A stretch of DNA of 64,000 bases, taken from NCBI GenBank assembly GCA_019115745.1, contig DXDA01000056.1:1-64000 (forward strand), in the 5' to 3' direction. Of the stretch, positions 10,438-20,398 are shown in pieces. Position 1 is the stretch's first letter. Every line of letters starts with the position of its first letter. The stretch comes from Candidatus Alistipes intestinigallinarum. GTDB taxonomy: Bacteria; Bacteroidota; Bacteroidia; Bacteroidales; Rikenellaceae. The notes beneath the pieces are model-generated. The model made no database searches. It saw nothing but the letters and a program-made list of their open reading frames with translations, and was not told the DNA's origin. A program made the position numbers and the translations under genes.

Positions 10438-10474
10438 TATATGATTAATAATCAGTAAAAAGAATAATATTATC

Positions 10475-10870
10475 ATGGAAGATATTCGTCTCGATAAGTA
10501 CCTGTGGGCCGTTCGGGTCTTCAAGACCCGCAGCGATGCCGCGGATGCCATCCGCACGAACAAGGTGACGGTGAACGGCTCCTACGCCAAACCGTCGCGC
10601 GAGGTGAAGCTCGGCGATGTGATCGCCGTACGGAAACAGCAGGTGACCTACTCCTACAAGGTCCTCGACCTGGTGTCGAGCCGCCAGCCGGCCAAGAATG
10701 TCCCGACCTACTGCCTTAATATCACCCCGCAGGAGGAGCTGGACAAACTCAACGTGCCGCGCGAGACGATCTTCGTCTTCCGCGACCGCGGTACAGGCCG
10801 TCCCACGAAGAAGGAGCGCCGCGAGCTCGATTCGCTCATGGACGACCTCTATTACGACGAGGAGGAGTAG
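10475..10870 (+). CDS. S4 domain RNA-binding protein (HslR/Hsp15-like)
   Basis: RLDKYLWAVRVFKTRSDAADAIRTNKVTVNG S4 signature. Confidence 0.88.
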   Translation: MEDIRLDKYLWAVRVFKTRSDAADAIRTNKVTVNGSYAKPSREVKLGDVIAVRKQQVTYSYKVLDLVSSRQPAKNVPTYCLNITPQEELDKLNVPRETIFVFRDRGTGRPTKKERRELDSLMDDLYYDEEE

Positions 10871-10911
10871 CGTGCGGCTTCTTCTTCCTCCTGTCGTTGG
10901 TGCGTAACGGA

Positions 10912-10941
10912 ACGACGGCCACCCTTGCGGGCGGCCGTCGT
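10912..10941. terminator. Hairpin between convergent genes
   Basis: acgacggcc/ggccgtcgt perfect stem. Confidence 0.7.
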
Positions 10942-10946
10942 CTCAT

Positions 10947-12458
10947 TTATCGGAGGTACTCCTTGGTCTGTTCGTAGATCTTGCGGGCCATGTAGCTGAA
11001 TCCCTCCGCCGTGGGGTGGCTTCCCGAGTATTTGGGAATGTTGTCCCCGTCGCCGTAGAAATTGACGCACGGAAGTCCGAAATGGTCGGCAATCTCCACC
11101 ACGGAACGGGCATAGTTCTCACCCAGGCGGTCTCCGACGATACAGATGAGCTGCACCCCTTCGTAACGCTCCTGCATCGTGCGGATGAGCTTGATGTAGG
11201 CCGGGCGGAATTCATCCGGATTGAGCGATTCGACGGGCAGGTCGTAGTCGTAGGCACCCAACGGTACCGAATTGTTCGTGTCGTTGGTCCCGCCGTGGAT
11301 CAGCACCACATCCGGGTGTATGAAGTCACAGCAGCGCGATACGAAATCGTAGCCGGGATATTTCGGGTCGGTGGTCACTCGGGTCCCGGCAAACGAACTG
11401 TTGATGTCCAACTCTCCGTTGGTCATGTATTCGTAGATGAGTTTGTACCAGTAGGTGTCGCTCACTTCGGTTACGTCACCGGCCGGATAGTAGGCCCCGT
11501 ATTCGCTGGAGATATAGCCCAGGAAGGTGGAGATCGAGTCGCCCAGGACTCCGACGTAGCAGACCTCCCGCCAGTCGGCTTCCGCCAGGTCGAGCCAGAT
11601 CGTACGCTCGTATCCGGCATCGAAACGCATGGCTTCGGTCACGGGAAACGTATAGGTGTATTGGTCGGTGACGACGCTGAAGGTGCCGCTGACGCGATCG
11701 GTGGGCAGTACGACCATGCCGATCATCTGCGCCTGTTCCTTGGAACCGGGGACCGTCAGCAGATCGGCGTCGCTGATCGGATCCCAGACGACACTCACGC
11801 GGGTCCCCGTCGTGGAGAGCTTCGTAACCTCGCCCGTGGTGAGGTCGCACGAGAGATTCCCGGCAATCGGTTCGGCGAAGAAACTTTCGAAGTCAACATG
11901 TTGGATGGCCTCCTTTACGCCGGGATTCCGCGAATCGTAGATCATCAGCCGCAACATCGATCCCGTGGGACAGGCTATGGCCGTCACCTCCTCGGTGTCG
12001 GGAGTCAGCGAAACGGGCCGCGTGTAGAACTCCATGTAGCGGCGGGCATCGCCGTAGTCGTCGTGCGAGGTTTTGCGCTGTGTGGTCGGGATGTCGAAGG
12101 TCATCGTGCGGTTGTATGCCACGCCGGAGTTCGAGGTGAAGTAGGCGAAGAGTTGTTGTGCCGCATAGTCGGCCTCAACGATGAAACAGGCCGTGTGGTT
12201 GTCGAGGCTGATGCAGGAGGCGACTCCCGATGTCCGGGTGTCGGTCATGTATCCGAGCCGCAGTTGGTCGTTTATGCCCCAGTAGTCGTAGGGCTGCACC
12301 TCCTGCACGACGCGGCTGCTCAGGGCCTCGTAGTCGACTTTCAGGAGGATCGGACGCTTGCCCTCGGGTATCTGCGGCTCCGGAGCGGAATCGTCGTCGC
12401 AGGAGCCTGCAAGGGCCAGCGCGATGCATGTGGCGAAAATACGCAGGTATCGTGTCAT
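10947..12458 (-). CDS. SGNH/GDSL-family hydrolase lipoprotein
   Basis: Signal peptide with lipobox-like LALAGSC; GDSIST, HGGTNDTN, HPTAEGF motifs. Confidence 0.8.
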   Translation of the reverse strand: MTRYLRIFATCIALALAGSCDDDSAPEPQIPEGKRPILLKVDYEALSSRVVQEVQPYDYWGINDQLRLGYMTDTRTSGVASCISLDNHTACFIVEADYAAQQLFAYFTSNSGVAYNRTMTFDIPTTQRKTSHDDYGDARRYMEFYTRPVSLTPDTEEVTAIACPTGSMLRLMIYDSRNPGVKEAIQHVDFESFFAEPIAGNLSCDLTTGEVTKLSTTGTRVSVVWDPISDADLLTVPGSKEQAQMIGMVVLPTDRVSGTFSVVTDQYTYTFPVTEAMRFDAGYERTIWLDLAEADWREVCYVGVLGDSISTFLGYISSEYGAYYPAGDVTEVSDTYWYKLIYEYMTNGELDINSSFAGTRVTTDPKYPGYDFVSRCCDFIHPDVVLIHGGTNDTNNSVPLGAYDYDLPVESLNPDEFRPAYIKLIRTMQERYEGVQLICIVGDRLGENYARSVVEIADHFGLPCVNFYGDGDNIPKYSGSHPTAEGFSYMARKIYEQTKEYLR

Positions 12459-12498
12459 GGATTGATCTGTTTAAGGTCTGGATTTCGTTCCGAGGTCG

Positions 12499-14337
12499 TT
12501 ATTTTACACGCTGTACTCCGGTGCGGCGCTGGTTCTGGCCGAACTGTGACCAGTCGGAATCGGCTGCGGACGTCACGCCGTCGATCCGGAATGCGAAGAG
12601 ATAGCAACTGCCCTCCTTCTCGGCCGTGATGTAGACCGTGCCGTCGTCGGCAATCGCCGGGGACGAGTAGCACATGTCGCCGATCTGGATCGACGAGAGC
12701 TCTTCGCCGTCGACCGGAGAGTAGATGGCATAGTATCCCGAGTTGTCACAGACGTGGATCTGGCCCAGGTTGTCGATGGCCGGGACGCAGTAGCCTTGTC
12801 CGTGGATGGCGACTCTCCAGCGCAGGGCTCCGGTCGAAGCGTCGAGTGCAAAGAGTTCCGATGCCTGCGAGGTTCCGTAGATGGTCTGCCCGTCGGCACT
12901 CATCGAGAGGCCGGCACCCTTGCAGATCTGGTTGGAGGAGGCGGTCGGATTGCTCCAGAGCGGTGTGGGGGCCGTGCTTCCATCGTACCCGTTGGTGTCA
13001 TAGCAGTAGACGGCGCCTGCCGAGGGAACGTAGAGCCGACCTTGTGCATCGATCAGGGGTTGACAGCCGTTGGCGTTGACCGTTCCATATCCGAAGGAGT
13101 TGCCGAGCTCCGCAAAGGTGAAACGTCCATCTCCCGATCCGACGGCGGCAATGAATCCGTTGGACCCTGTTCCGGCAAAGAGAAAGAGTCGCTCGTCGGC
13201 TCGGGCGCACATGCCGCCTCCGATGCCCGAGATGGTCGAACTGGTCACCTTGCGGCCGCTCTTGTTCCAGATATAGGCCGTACCCGAGGTTGCCCGGTTT
13301 GCCACGGTGATGTAGTTCTCCGTGATGACGGGTGCCAGCCAGGGGATGCGCGACCCGCTCTTGGGCCACTCCGTTGCCCAGATCTGATCGCCGGTCTCCC
13401 CGTTGATGCCGAATCCGCAGCAGTTGCCGCCATCGGCTCCTCCCGCTGCGATGACCACGGTTCCGTCCGCCGGATCGACCGAGGGGGACGAGCCTTCAAC
13501 TGTCGACATGACGGTGGCGCCGTTCCGGGTCAGGTCGAAACGCCACTTCTCAGCGCCCGACGTCCGATCCAGTGCCACGAGCGATCCCGCAGTCGAGCTG
13601 ACGTAGACATACCGATCTCCGACGGCCGGCGAGGCGCCCAACAGATTGCCGTTCTCGGCATATTGTACGGACCAAAGCTGTTCGGCGATCTTCTTTTTCT
13701 GGATTTCGATCACCCGTTCTGTCGAACCGGTGGCTCCCTCGCTGTCCGTGACGGTGAGTTTTACCGTGTAGGAGCCTTCAGCAAGGAACGTGTGGGTGGG
13801 ATTCTGCTCCGTAGAGGAGCCTCCGTCTCCGAAATCCCACGACCAGGCGGCCAGCTCTCCCAGATCGTCGGTCGAGGTGTCCGTGAAGCGAACCTCCTCC
13901 TCGGCGCAGACCACTTCGGGCTCCCACGTGAAGGAGGCTTCGGGCGCCAGGTTGCGGCGGGCTACCACGATCTGACGCGTTGTGGTGGCCGACTCTCCCG
14001 TAAGAGCCTTGACAGTCAGTTGAATGGTGTATGTATTGGGCTCCGTATAGACGATGGCGGGATTCTTTTCGATGGTCAGTTCTTCGTTCTCCGGGGTGAT
14101 GCCGAAGTCCCACTCCCAGGAACCGATCGTTCCGCCGGTGATGGTGGAGGTATTGGTGATCCAGACGATGTCTCCGGCGAGATAACGCTCCTGGTCCGTG
14201 GAGAAGTCGGCCGTCAGGACCACTTTCTCCGGAGTCGGTTCCTGCTCTTCGGAGATATTCTCGTCGTCGCTGCATGAGACGGCGAACAGGAGTGTCATGA
14301 AGACCAATAAGTTCAGGTGTCGAAGTTTCTTGTTCAT
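12499..14337 (-). CDS. Lipoprotein with PKD domains and a PQQ-like beta-propeller
   Basis: FAVSCSDD lipobox; PKD motifs (WSWDFGDGGSSTEQNPTHTF); repeated PQQ-like blades (YVSSTAGSLVALDRTSGAEKWRF); ORF start trimmed to 14337. Confidence 0.82.
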   Translation of the reverse strand: MNKKLRHLNLLVFMTLLFAVSCSDDENISEEQEPTPEKVVLTADFSTDQERYLAGDIVWITNTSTITGGTIGSWEWDFGITPENEELTIEKNPAIVYTEPNTYTIQLTVKALTGESATTTRQIVVARRNLAPEASFTWEPEVVCAEEEVRFTDTSTDDLGELAAWSWDFGDGGSSTEQNPTHTFLAEGSYTVKLTVTDSEGATGSTERVIEIQKKKIAEQLWSVQYAENGNLLGASPAVGDRYVYVSSTAGSLVALDRTSGAEKWRFDLTRNGATVMSTVEGSSPSVDPADGTVVIAAGGADGGNCCGFGINGETGDQIWATEWPKSGSRIPWLAPVITENYITVANRATSGTAYIWNKSGRKVTSSTISGIGGGMCARADERLFLFAGTGSNGFIAAVGSGDGRFTFAELGNSFGYGTVNANGCQPLIDAQGRLYVPSAGAVYCYDTNGYDGSTAPTPLWSNPTASSNQICKGAGLSMSADGQTIYGTSQASELFALDASTGALRWRVAIHGQGYCVPAIDNLGQIHVCDNSGYYAIYSPVDGEELSSIQIGDMCYSSPAIADDGTVYITAEKEGSCYLFAFRIDGVTSAADSDWSQFGQNQRRTGVQRVK

Positions 14338-14451
14338 AGGTCGGTTGTTTGTTGTGTTCTTCAATAATACGCCGAACCGGTCCGCCACACGTAATTTTTT
14401 TCGCGGTTTTCCGATACTGCCCTCTCCCTTCCTGCAATCCCCTCTCTTCTC

Positions 14452-14487
14452 TTCATACACCCCGGAAACTTCATACACCCCGGAAAC
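14452..14487. repeat. Perfect 18-bp tandem duplication (ttcatacaccccggaaac x2)
   Basis: Direct reading. Confidence 0.9.
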
Positions 14488-14490
14488 ACG

Positions 14491-14520
14491 AAGGCCGTCT
14501 CCCCGGGGGAAGACGGCCTT
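14491..14520. terminator. Terminator hairpin downstream of pth
   Basis: aaggccgtct/agacggcctt perfect 10-bp stem. Confidence 0.75.
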
Positions 14521-14539
14521 TGCGGTTTGTCCGTGCGGA

Positions 14540-15103
14540 TTATTTCTTGTTGAAGAAGTTCATCGTCATGGCGCACCCCTGCGTGGCGAACGAACGGATG
14601 GCATCGACAAAGACTTTCAGCCGTTCGGGCATCGCTTGGCGCTCCTCGTCGGTCCACTCGCCCAGTACATAGTCTACCTGGTGTCCCTTCGGGAAGTCGC
14701 CGCCGATGCCGAAGCGCATCCGGGCATACTCCTCGGTCCCCAGCAGTTCGGCAATGTTCTTCAATCCGTTGTGGCCTCCGGCACTCCCTTTGGGCCGCAG
14801 GCGCAGGGTCCCGAACGGCAGGGCTATGTCGTCCGAGATGACCAGCAGATTCTCGCGGTCGATCTTTTCGGCATCCAGCCAGTAGCGGACGGCCTTTCCC
14901 GAGAGATTCATGTAGGTCGAGGGTTTCAACAGGATGAGCGTGCGGCCCTTGTAGCGGACCTCGGCCACATCGCCGTAGCGTGCCGTGGTAAAAACAGCGT
15001 TGGACGCCTCTGCGAGAGCGTCCAACACGTTGAAACCGATGTTGTGGCGGGTTCCGGCGTACTCGGCGCCGATGTTCCCGAGCCCAACAATGAGGTATTT
15101 CAT
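14540..15103 (-). CDS. pth: Peptidyl-tRNA hydrolase
   Basis: [43 protein letters not shown] motifs. Confidence 0.96.
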   Translation of the reverse strand: MKYLIVGLGNIGAEYAGTRHNIGFNVLDALAEASNAVFTTARYGDVAEVRYKGRTLILLKPSTYMNLSGKAVRYWLDAEKIDRENLLVISDDIALPFGTLRLRPKGSAGGHNGLKNIAELLGTEEYARMRFGIGGDFPKGHQVDYVLGEWTDEERQAMPERLKVFVDAIRSFATQGCAMTMNFFNKK

Positions 15104-15116
15104 GCCGGTTCAGCGA

Positions 15117-15689
15117 CTATTTGCCGGCAGCCTCGGCACCGCGCGAAGCACGCGTTACGCGTACGGCGCAGACAGCCGTCGTGGCCGGGGTCACGAACTT
15201 CAGGTTCTCGAACTGCAGGTCGCCGACGAAGATCGTCTTGCCTACGCCGAGCGTCGTCACGTCGACAACGATCTCGTCGGGAAGGTTCTCGACCAGGGCG
15301 CTCACGGTCAGCTTGCGGGCCGACAGAACGAGCTTACCGCCGACCTTCACACCTTCGGCGTTACCGGTCAGGCGTACCGGAATGGCGATCGAAACGGGTT
15401 TGCCGGCAGCGATGCGGTAGAAATCCATGTGGAGGATCTCCTCACGAACGGGGTGGAACTGAGCCTCGCGCAGTACGGCGAGCTCCTTCTTGCCCTCGAC
15501 GTCGAACTCGACGATGTAGGAGTTGGGGGTGTAGATCAGGGGTTTGATCTCTCGCGGGTCTACGGAGAACATCTCCGTTTCACCGTTTCCGCACAGTACG
15601 CAGGGGACGAGGCCCTCGCGGCGTACGGCTTTGGCGGCCTTCTTGCCGAATTCGGCACGTTTTACGGCCTTTACCGAAATGGTTTTCAT
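15117..15689 (-). CDS. rplY: 50S ribosomal protein L25/general stress protein Ctc
   Basis: L25-like N-terminus and TL5-like C-terminal domain; adjacent to pth as is typical. Confidence 0.93.
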   Translation of the reverse strand: MKTISVKAVKRAEFGKKAAKAVRREGLVPCVLCGNGETEMFSVDPREIKPLIYTPNSYIVEFDVEGKKELAVLREAQFHPVREEILHMDFYRIAAGKPVSIAIPVRLTGNAEGVKVGGKLVLSARKLTVSALVENLPDEIVVDVTTLGVGKTIFVGDLQFENLKFVTPATTAVCAVRVTRASRGAEAAGK

Positions 15690-15774
15690 AATGTTTTGGT
15701 TTTAAAAGTGTTACCTGCGGCGGTTCTCAATGCGGCCTCGGCGGGTCGCATCCCATTTCCGCCTGTTCGGGCTG

Positions 15775-15782
15775 CAAAGATA
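15775..15782 (-). promoter_or_regulatory. -7 box TATCTTTG for rplY-pth
   Basis: TAnnTTTG match on minus strand upstream of rplY. Confidence 0.6.
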
Positions 15783-15902
15783 GAAATTTGGTTTGAAATA
15801 TGAAAGCCGGAGATCAAAAAACCTTCGTTATCAGCATGTCTGATACAAAAAGGAGCGGAAGTTCCGTCGAACCTCCGCCCTCTTTTTTCCGCTTCGGGAA
15901 CG

Positions 15903-16931
15903 CTACTTGATGCCGCGGACGTGCTTCTCCCAGGCCCAGGCTGCAGCCAGCGTCTCGTCGAGCGTACGCTCGGCCTTCCAGCCCAGTTCGGTATTGGCCA
16001 GCGTCGGATCGGCCCAGATGGCGATGATGTCGCCCTCGCGGCGCGGTGCGATCTTGTAGTTGAGCTTCAGGTGGTTGACCTCCTCGAACTTGTGGACCAG
16101 TTCCAGCACCGAAACGCCGCGGCCCGTGCCGACGTTGAAGATCTCGTAGGGGGCCTTGTTCTTGTCCTCGATCATGCGGCGGATGGCGGCCACGTGAGCA
16201 CGGGCCAGGTCGACGACATCGATGTAGTCGCGGATGCACGAACCGTCGGGCGTCGGGTAGTCGTCGCCGAAGACCGAGAGACACTCGCGGATGCCGGCGG
16301 CCGTCTGCGTGATATAGGGTACGAGGTTCTGCGGCACGCCGCGCGGCAGCTCGCCGATCAGGGCCGACGGATGGGCGCCGATGGGGTTGAAGTAGCGCAG
16401 GGCGATACCTTTCAGTCCGGGATAGGCGGCCAGCGAGTCGCGCAGGATATCCTCGCACATCTGCTTCGTATTGCCGTAGGGCGAGGTGGCCGGCTTGCGG
16501 GGCGTCTGCTCCGTGACGGGCTGCTTCTCGGGTTCGCCGTAGACGGTGCACGACGACGAGAAGACGATGTTCTGGCGGCCGAACTCGCGCATCAGCGAGA
16601 TGACGTTCATGAACGACGTGAGGTTGTTGCCGTAGTATTCGAGGGGTTTCTGGACCGACTCGCCGACGGCCTTCGAGGCGGCGAAGTGGATCACCGAGTC
16701 GAACTCATACTGTTCGAAGACCTTGCGGAAGGCCTCGCGGTCGCAGCAGTCGACCTGGACGAAGGGGATCTCCACGCCGGTGATTTTGCGTACGCCCTCG
16801 ACGGCGCCCATGTCGCTGTTGGAGAAGTTGTCGACGATGACGACGTCGTAGCCGGCATTGATGAGTTCCACGGTGGTGTGCGAACCGATGTAACCGGCTC
16901 CGCCGCTCACCAAGACACACGATTTTTTCAT
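15903..16931 (-). CDS. galE: UDP-glucose 4-epimerase
   Basis: VLVSGGAGYIGSHTTVELINAGYDVVIVDN, YGNTKQMCEDIL, YFNPIGAHPS motifs. Confidence 0.95.
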   Translation of the reverse strand: MKKSCVLVSGGAGYIGSHTTVELINAGYDVVIVDNFSNSDMGAVEGVRKITGVEIPFVQVDCCDREAFRKVFEQYEFDSVIHFAASKAVGESVQKPLEYYGNNLTSFMNVISLMREFGRQNIVFSSSCTVYGEPEKQPVTEQTPRKPATSPYGNTKQMCEDILRDSLAAYPGLKGIALRYFNPIGAHPSALIGELPRGVPQNLVPYITQTAAGIRECLSVFGDDYPTPDGSCIRDYIDVVDLARAHVAAIRRMIEDKNKAPYEIFNVGTGRGVSVLELVHKFEEVNHLKLNYKIAPRREGDIIAIWADPTLANTELGWKAERTLDETLAAAWAWEKHVRGIK

Positions 16932-16955
16932 AAGTCGCAAAGATTGATTGAGTAA

Positions 16956-16963
16956 CAAAGGTA
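16956..16963 (-). promoter_or_regulatory. -7 box TACCTTTG for galE
   Basis: TAnnTTTG match on minus strand. Confidence 0.55.
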
Positions 16964-17070
16964 TGAATTTTTTTGAAACATGCGGATACGGAGCAGATAA
17001 AATTTACGGAGCGGAGCAGGAGAGTAACGGTCGAGGCGCGGAACCGAATCTGAACCTTTCGGCATTCCTC

Positions 17071-17191
17071 CGCCCACAAAACGGGCTTCTTAAGCCCGCG
17101 CCCACAAACCCGGCTCTTAGCCGGGCGCGGGACTGGATCGGAAACCCTTCACTCACTCCACCGCCCACGAAAAACCCGGCTCTTAGCCGGG
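17071..17191. repeat. Three REP-like units: cgcccacaaa/cgcccacgaa spacer followed by a short palindrome
   Basis: Hairpins 17082-17098 (cgggcttcttaagcccg), 17109-17125 and 17175-17191 (both cccggctcttagccggg); spacers at 17071, 17099, 17162. Confidence 0.85.
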
Positions 17192-17332
17192 CCCTTTCTT
17201 AAGGGGGCTGACAAATTGTAATCCCGGGTGTGAAAAATAAGTGCCGACGGATGTCTGTTTTCGGAAAAGTTTCCTATATTTGTAACAAATTGATACCACA
17301 ACAGCGAATTTTCATCAAAACATTAACGCGAT

Positions 17333-18520
17333 ATGTACGGAAAAATCAAGGAGTACCTGCAACATGAACTCGCCGAAATCGAGGCCGCAGGGCTCTACAA
17401 GCACGAACGGATCATCTGCTCGCCTCAGCGTGCCGAGATCGAGGTTGCAGGTCGGAAGGTCCTGAACTTCTGCGCCAACAACTATCTCGGGCTTTCGGAC
17501 AACCCCCGGCTCATCGAAGCTGCCAAACGCGCCATGGATGCCCGTGGCTACGGCATGTCCTCCGTGCGCTTCATCTGCGGCTGCCAGGACATCCACAAGG
17601 AGCTCGAAAAGGCTATCTCCGACTACTTCGGAACCGAGGATACGATCCTCTATGCCGCCTGCTTCGATGCCAACGGAGGCGTCTTCGAACCGCTCTTCAC
17701 CGAGCAGGACGCCATTATCTCCGATGCCCTGAACCACGCCTCGATCATCGACGGCGTACGTCTCTGCAAGGCCGTGCGCTATCGCTACGCTAACGCCGAC
17801 ATGGCCGATCTGGAGGAGTGCCTCAAGAAAGCCCAGGCGCAGCGCTTCCGCATCATCTGCACCGACGGCGTCTTCTCGATGGACGGCAATGCCGCACCGC
17901 TCGACAAAATCTGCGCTCTGGCCGAGAAGTACGACGCCCTGGTGATGGTCGACGAGTGCCACTCGGCGGGCGTCCTCGGCAAGACGGGCCGCGGCATCAC
18001 CGAACTCTACAACCTCCGCGGGCAGGTCGACATCCTGACCGGTACGCTGGGCAAGGCCTTCGGCGGCGCCGTGGGCGGATTCACCACCGGCCGCAAGGAG
18101 ATCATCGACATGCTGCGCCAGCGTTCGCGTCCCTACCTCTTCTCGAATTCGCTGCCGCCCGCCGTGGTGGGGGCCGGAATCGAGATGTTCCGCATGTTGG
18201 CCGAAAGCAACGAGCTGCACGACCGCCTCGTGGCTAACGTCGAGCACTTCCGGGCCGGCATGATGGCTGCCGGGTTCGACATCAAACCCACGCAGTCGGC
18301 GATCTGTGCCGTGATGCTCTACGACGCCAAGTTGTCGCAGGACTTCGCCGCGAAGCTGCAGGACGAGGGCATTTTCGTCACGGGATTCTACTATCCGGTC
18401 GTCCCGAAGGGCCAGGCCCGTATCCGCGTACAGGTATCCGCTGGCCACACCTTCGAACAGCTCGACCGCTGCATTGCCGCCTTCACGAAGATCGGCAAGG
18501 AGTTGAACGTCCTCAAATAA
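17333..18520 (+). CDS. kbl: Glycine C-acetyltransferase / 2-amino-3-ketobutyrate CoA ligase
   Basis: NFCANNYLGLSDNPRLIEAA; DECHSAGVLGKTGRG; GTLGKAFGGAVGGFTTG motifs. Confidence 0.94.
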   Translation: MYGKIKEYLQHELAEIEAAGLYKHERIICSPQRAEIEVAGRKVLNFCANNYLGLSDNPRLIEAAKRAMDARGYGMSSVRFICGCQDIHKELEKAISDYFGTEDTILYAACFDANGGVFEPLFTEQDAIISDALNHASIIDGVRLCKAVRYRYANADMADLEECLKKAQAQRFRIICTDGVFSMDGNAAPLDKICALAEKYDALVMVDECHSAGVLGKTGRGITELYNLRGQVDILTGTLGKAFGGAVGGFTTGRKEIIDMLRQRSRPYLFSNSLPPAVVGAGIEMFRMLAESNELHDRLVANVEHFRAGMMAAGFDIKPTQSAICAVMLYDAKLSQDFAAKLQDEGIFVTGFYYPVVPKGQARIRVQVSAGHTFEQLDRCIAAFTKIGKELNVLK

Positions 18521-18534
18521 AATAACTCGGAGAC

Positions 18535-19008
18535 ATGGCTAAAACCGCATTGGATGCGATCGACCGCAAGATCCTCAAATACCTCATTAAGAATGCACGT
18601 ATGCCGTTCCTGGAGATCGCCCGGGAGTGCGGCATTTCGGGTGCGGCCATCCACCAGCGCATCCGCAAGCTCGACGAAGCGGGCGTCATCCTGGGCAGCC
18701 GCCTGATCGTGGACCCCAAGGTGATGGGCTTCGACGTCTGTGCCTACATCAGCATCATGCTCAAGGACCCGCAGTTGCAGGCCCGCACGGTCGAGGAGCT
18801 GAAGAAGGTCGACGAAATCGTCGAGTGCCACTACATCACGGGTAAGGGCAATATCCTCGTGAAACTCTACTGCGTGGACAACGAGCACCTGATGCATACG
18901 ATCTTCGACGGGATCCTGCGCATTCAGGGCATCTCCACCACCGAGACGAATATTTCGCTGCAGGAGGTTTTCCAGCGCGAGGTCAATATCGATTTCATCG
19001 AGGAGTAG
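18535..19008 (+). CDS. Lrp/AsnC family transcriptional regulator
   Basis: ALDAIDRKILKYLIKNARMPFLEIARECGISGAAIHQRIRKL HTH. Confidence 0.93.
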   Translation: MAKTALDAIDRKILKYLIKNARMPFLEIARECGISGAAIHQRIRKLDEAGVILGSRLIVDPKVMGFDVCAYISIMLKDPQLQARTVEELKKVDEIVECHYITGKGNILVKLYCVDNEHLMHTIFDGILRIQGISTTETNISLQEVFQREVNIDFIEE

Positions 19009-19031
19009 GCTTCGTTCCGGTCCTGCATGTA

Positions 19032-19066
19032 AAAACGGACGGCCCCGTGCGGGTCGTCCGTTTTTT
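19032..19066 (+). terminator. Rho-independent terminator
   Basis: aaaacggacg/cgtccgtttt stem then T-run. Confidence 0.8.
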
Positions 19067-19082
19067 GGTGGAGTATCCGCTT

Positions 19083-19628
19083 TCAGCACGAAGCGGCCAG
19101 CGACGAGGGCGTCACACCCTGCGAATCGCGTGCCCAGTCGCCGTGGGCCCGGAGCACCTGCTCGATGATGTCGCGCACGGCCCCTTCGCCCCCTTTGAAC
19201 TCCGAGACGTAGCGCGAGGCCTCGATCACCTCGGCGGCGGCATCCGACGGGCAGACCGGAATCCCCACTTCACGCATACACTCCAGGTCGGGAATGTCGT
19301 CGCCCATGTAGATCACGTCGGAGGGCTCCACCCCCTCGTCCCGAAGGTATTCGTGCAGTGCCGCGATCTTGTCCATGCAGTCGACGTAGTAGCGCTTGAT
19401 GCCGAGCATCCGGAGGCGGTATTCGAGCGTCTTGCCGCGTCCGCCGGTGATGATGCAGACGCGATAGCCCAGCTTGATGGCGTAGGCCAGGGCGTAGCCG
19501 TCCTTGGCGTTGTAACGGCGGATGAAGTCGCCGTCGGGTGTGGGGATGATTCCCCCGTCGGTCATCACGCCGTCGACATCGAAGATGAAGGTCCGGCAGC
19601 GGGCTATCTGTTCCTTGAAGTTTTCCAT
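19083..19628 (-). CDS. HAD family phosphatase, KDO-8-P phosphatase (KdsC)-like
   Basis: FIFDVDGVMTDG, YNAKDGYAL, CIITGG, YMGDDIPDLECM motifs; start trimmed to 19628. Confidence 0.88.
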   Translation of the reverse strand: MENFKEQIARCRTFIFDVDGVMTDGGIIPTPDGDFIRRYNAKDGYALAYAIKLGYRVCIITGGRGKTLEYRLRMLGIKRYYVDCMDKIAALHEYLRDEGVEPSDVIYMGDDIPDLECMREVGIPVCPSDAAAEVIEASRYVSEFKGGEGAVRDIIEQVLRAHGDWARDSQGVTPSSLAASC

Positions 19629-20383
19629 ATGTTTTCGCTGATTTGGGTATAGATCTCCTGAAGGGTCGGGTTGCCGTCGAGCAGGGCGAGGTGGCGCTCC
19701 TGCGTGGCGGTATCGTTGCGCACGGCGGGTCCGGTCTGCACGTCGCGCGGCGAGGGGCTGTCGCACGCCTTGGCCGCGGTCTCGGCGATCAGCGGCTTGA
19801 GCACCCCGAAATCGAGCCCGGCGCTGCGGACCACCTCTTCGCCCAGGGCGTACATGTGGTTGGCGAAGTTGCAGGCGAAGACCGCGGCGAGGTGCACTTT
19901 GCCCCGCTGCGCGGAGTCGGCCCAAAGCACCGTTCCGGAGAGTTCGCGGGCGAAGGCTTCGAGTTCGGCCCGGCATGTGGGGTCGGAGGTCTCCAGAAAG
20001 ATCGGAATGCTTGAAAAATCGACCCGGCGGCCCTTGGTGAAGGTCTGCATCGGGTAGAAGACGGCGCGACGGGTGAATCGCTCCGGAATGGCATCCAGGG
20101 GTACGCTCCCGGCGGTGTGGGCGACGGCGGCCGACACGGGGATCGGCAGCGTGGAGGCCACTTCGGCCACGGCGCGGTCGCTGACGGCGATCAGATAGAT
20201 GTCGGCGTCGCGGCGAAGCGCTTCGGGGTCGGCGGTCCAGTCGCAGCCGGCCAGAGCGGCGACGGTGCGGCCCCGTTCCGGGTTGCGGGCGAAGAGCTGG
20301 AGGAGTTCCAGGTCGCTCTCGGCGACGGCGCGGGCCAGGGCTTCCGCCAGATTCCCGCTTCCGATAATGACGACGCGTTTCAT
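19604..20383 (-). CDS. Rossmann-like + DUF2520 domain protein
   Basis: VVIIGSGNLAEALARAVAES N-terminus; helical C-terminal half (ACNFANHMYALGEE). Confidence 0.8.
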   Translation of the reverse strand: MKRVVIIGSGNLAEALARAVAESDLELLQLFARNPERGRTVAALAGCDWTADPEALRRDADIYLIAVSDRAVAEVASTLPIPVSAAVAHTAGSVPLDAIPERFTRRAVFYPMQTFTKGRRVDFSSIPIFLETSDPTCRAELEAFARELSGTVLWADSAQRGKVHLAAVFACNFANHMYALGEEVVRSAGLDFGVLKPLIAETAAKACDSPSPRDVQTGPAVRNDTATQERHLALLDGNPTLQEIYTQISENIWKTSRNR

Positions 20384-20398
20384 GTTTCTCTTTGGGGT

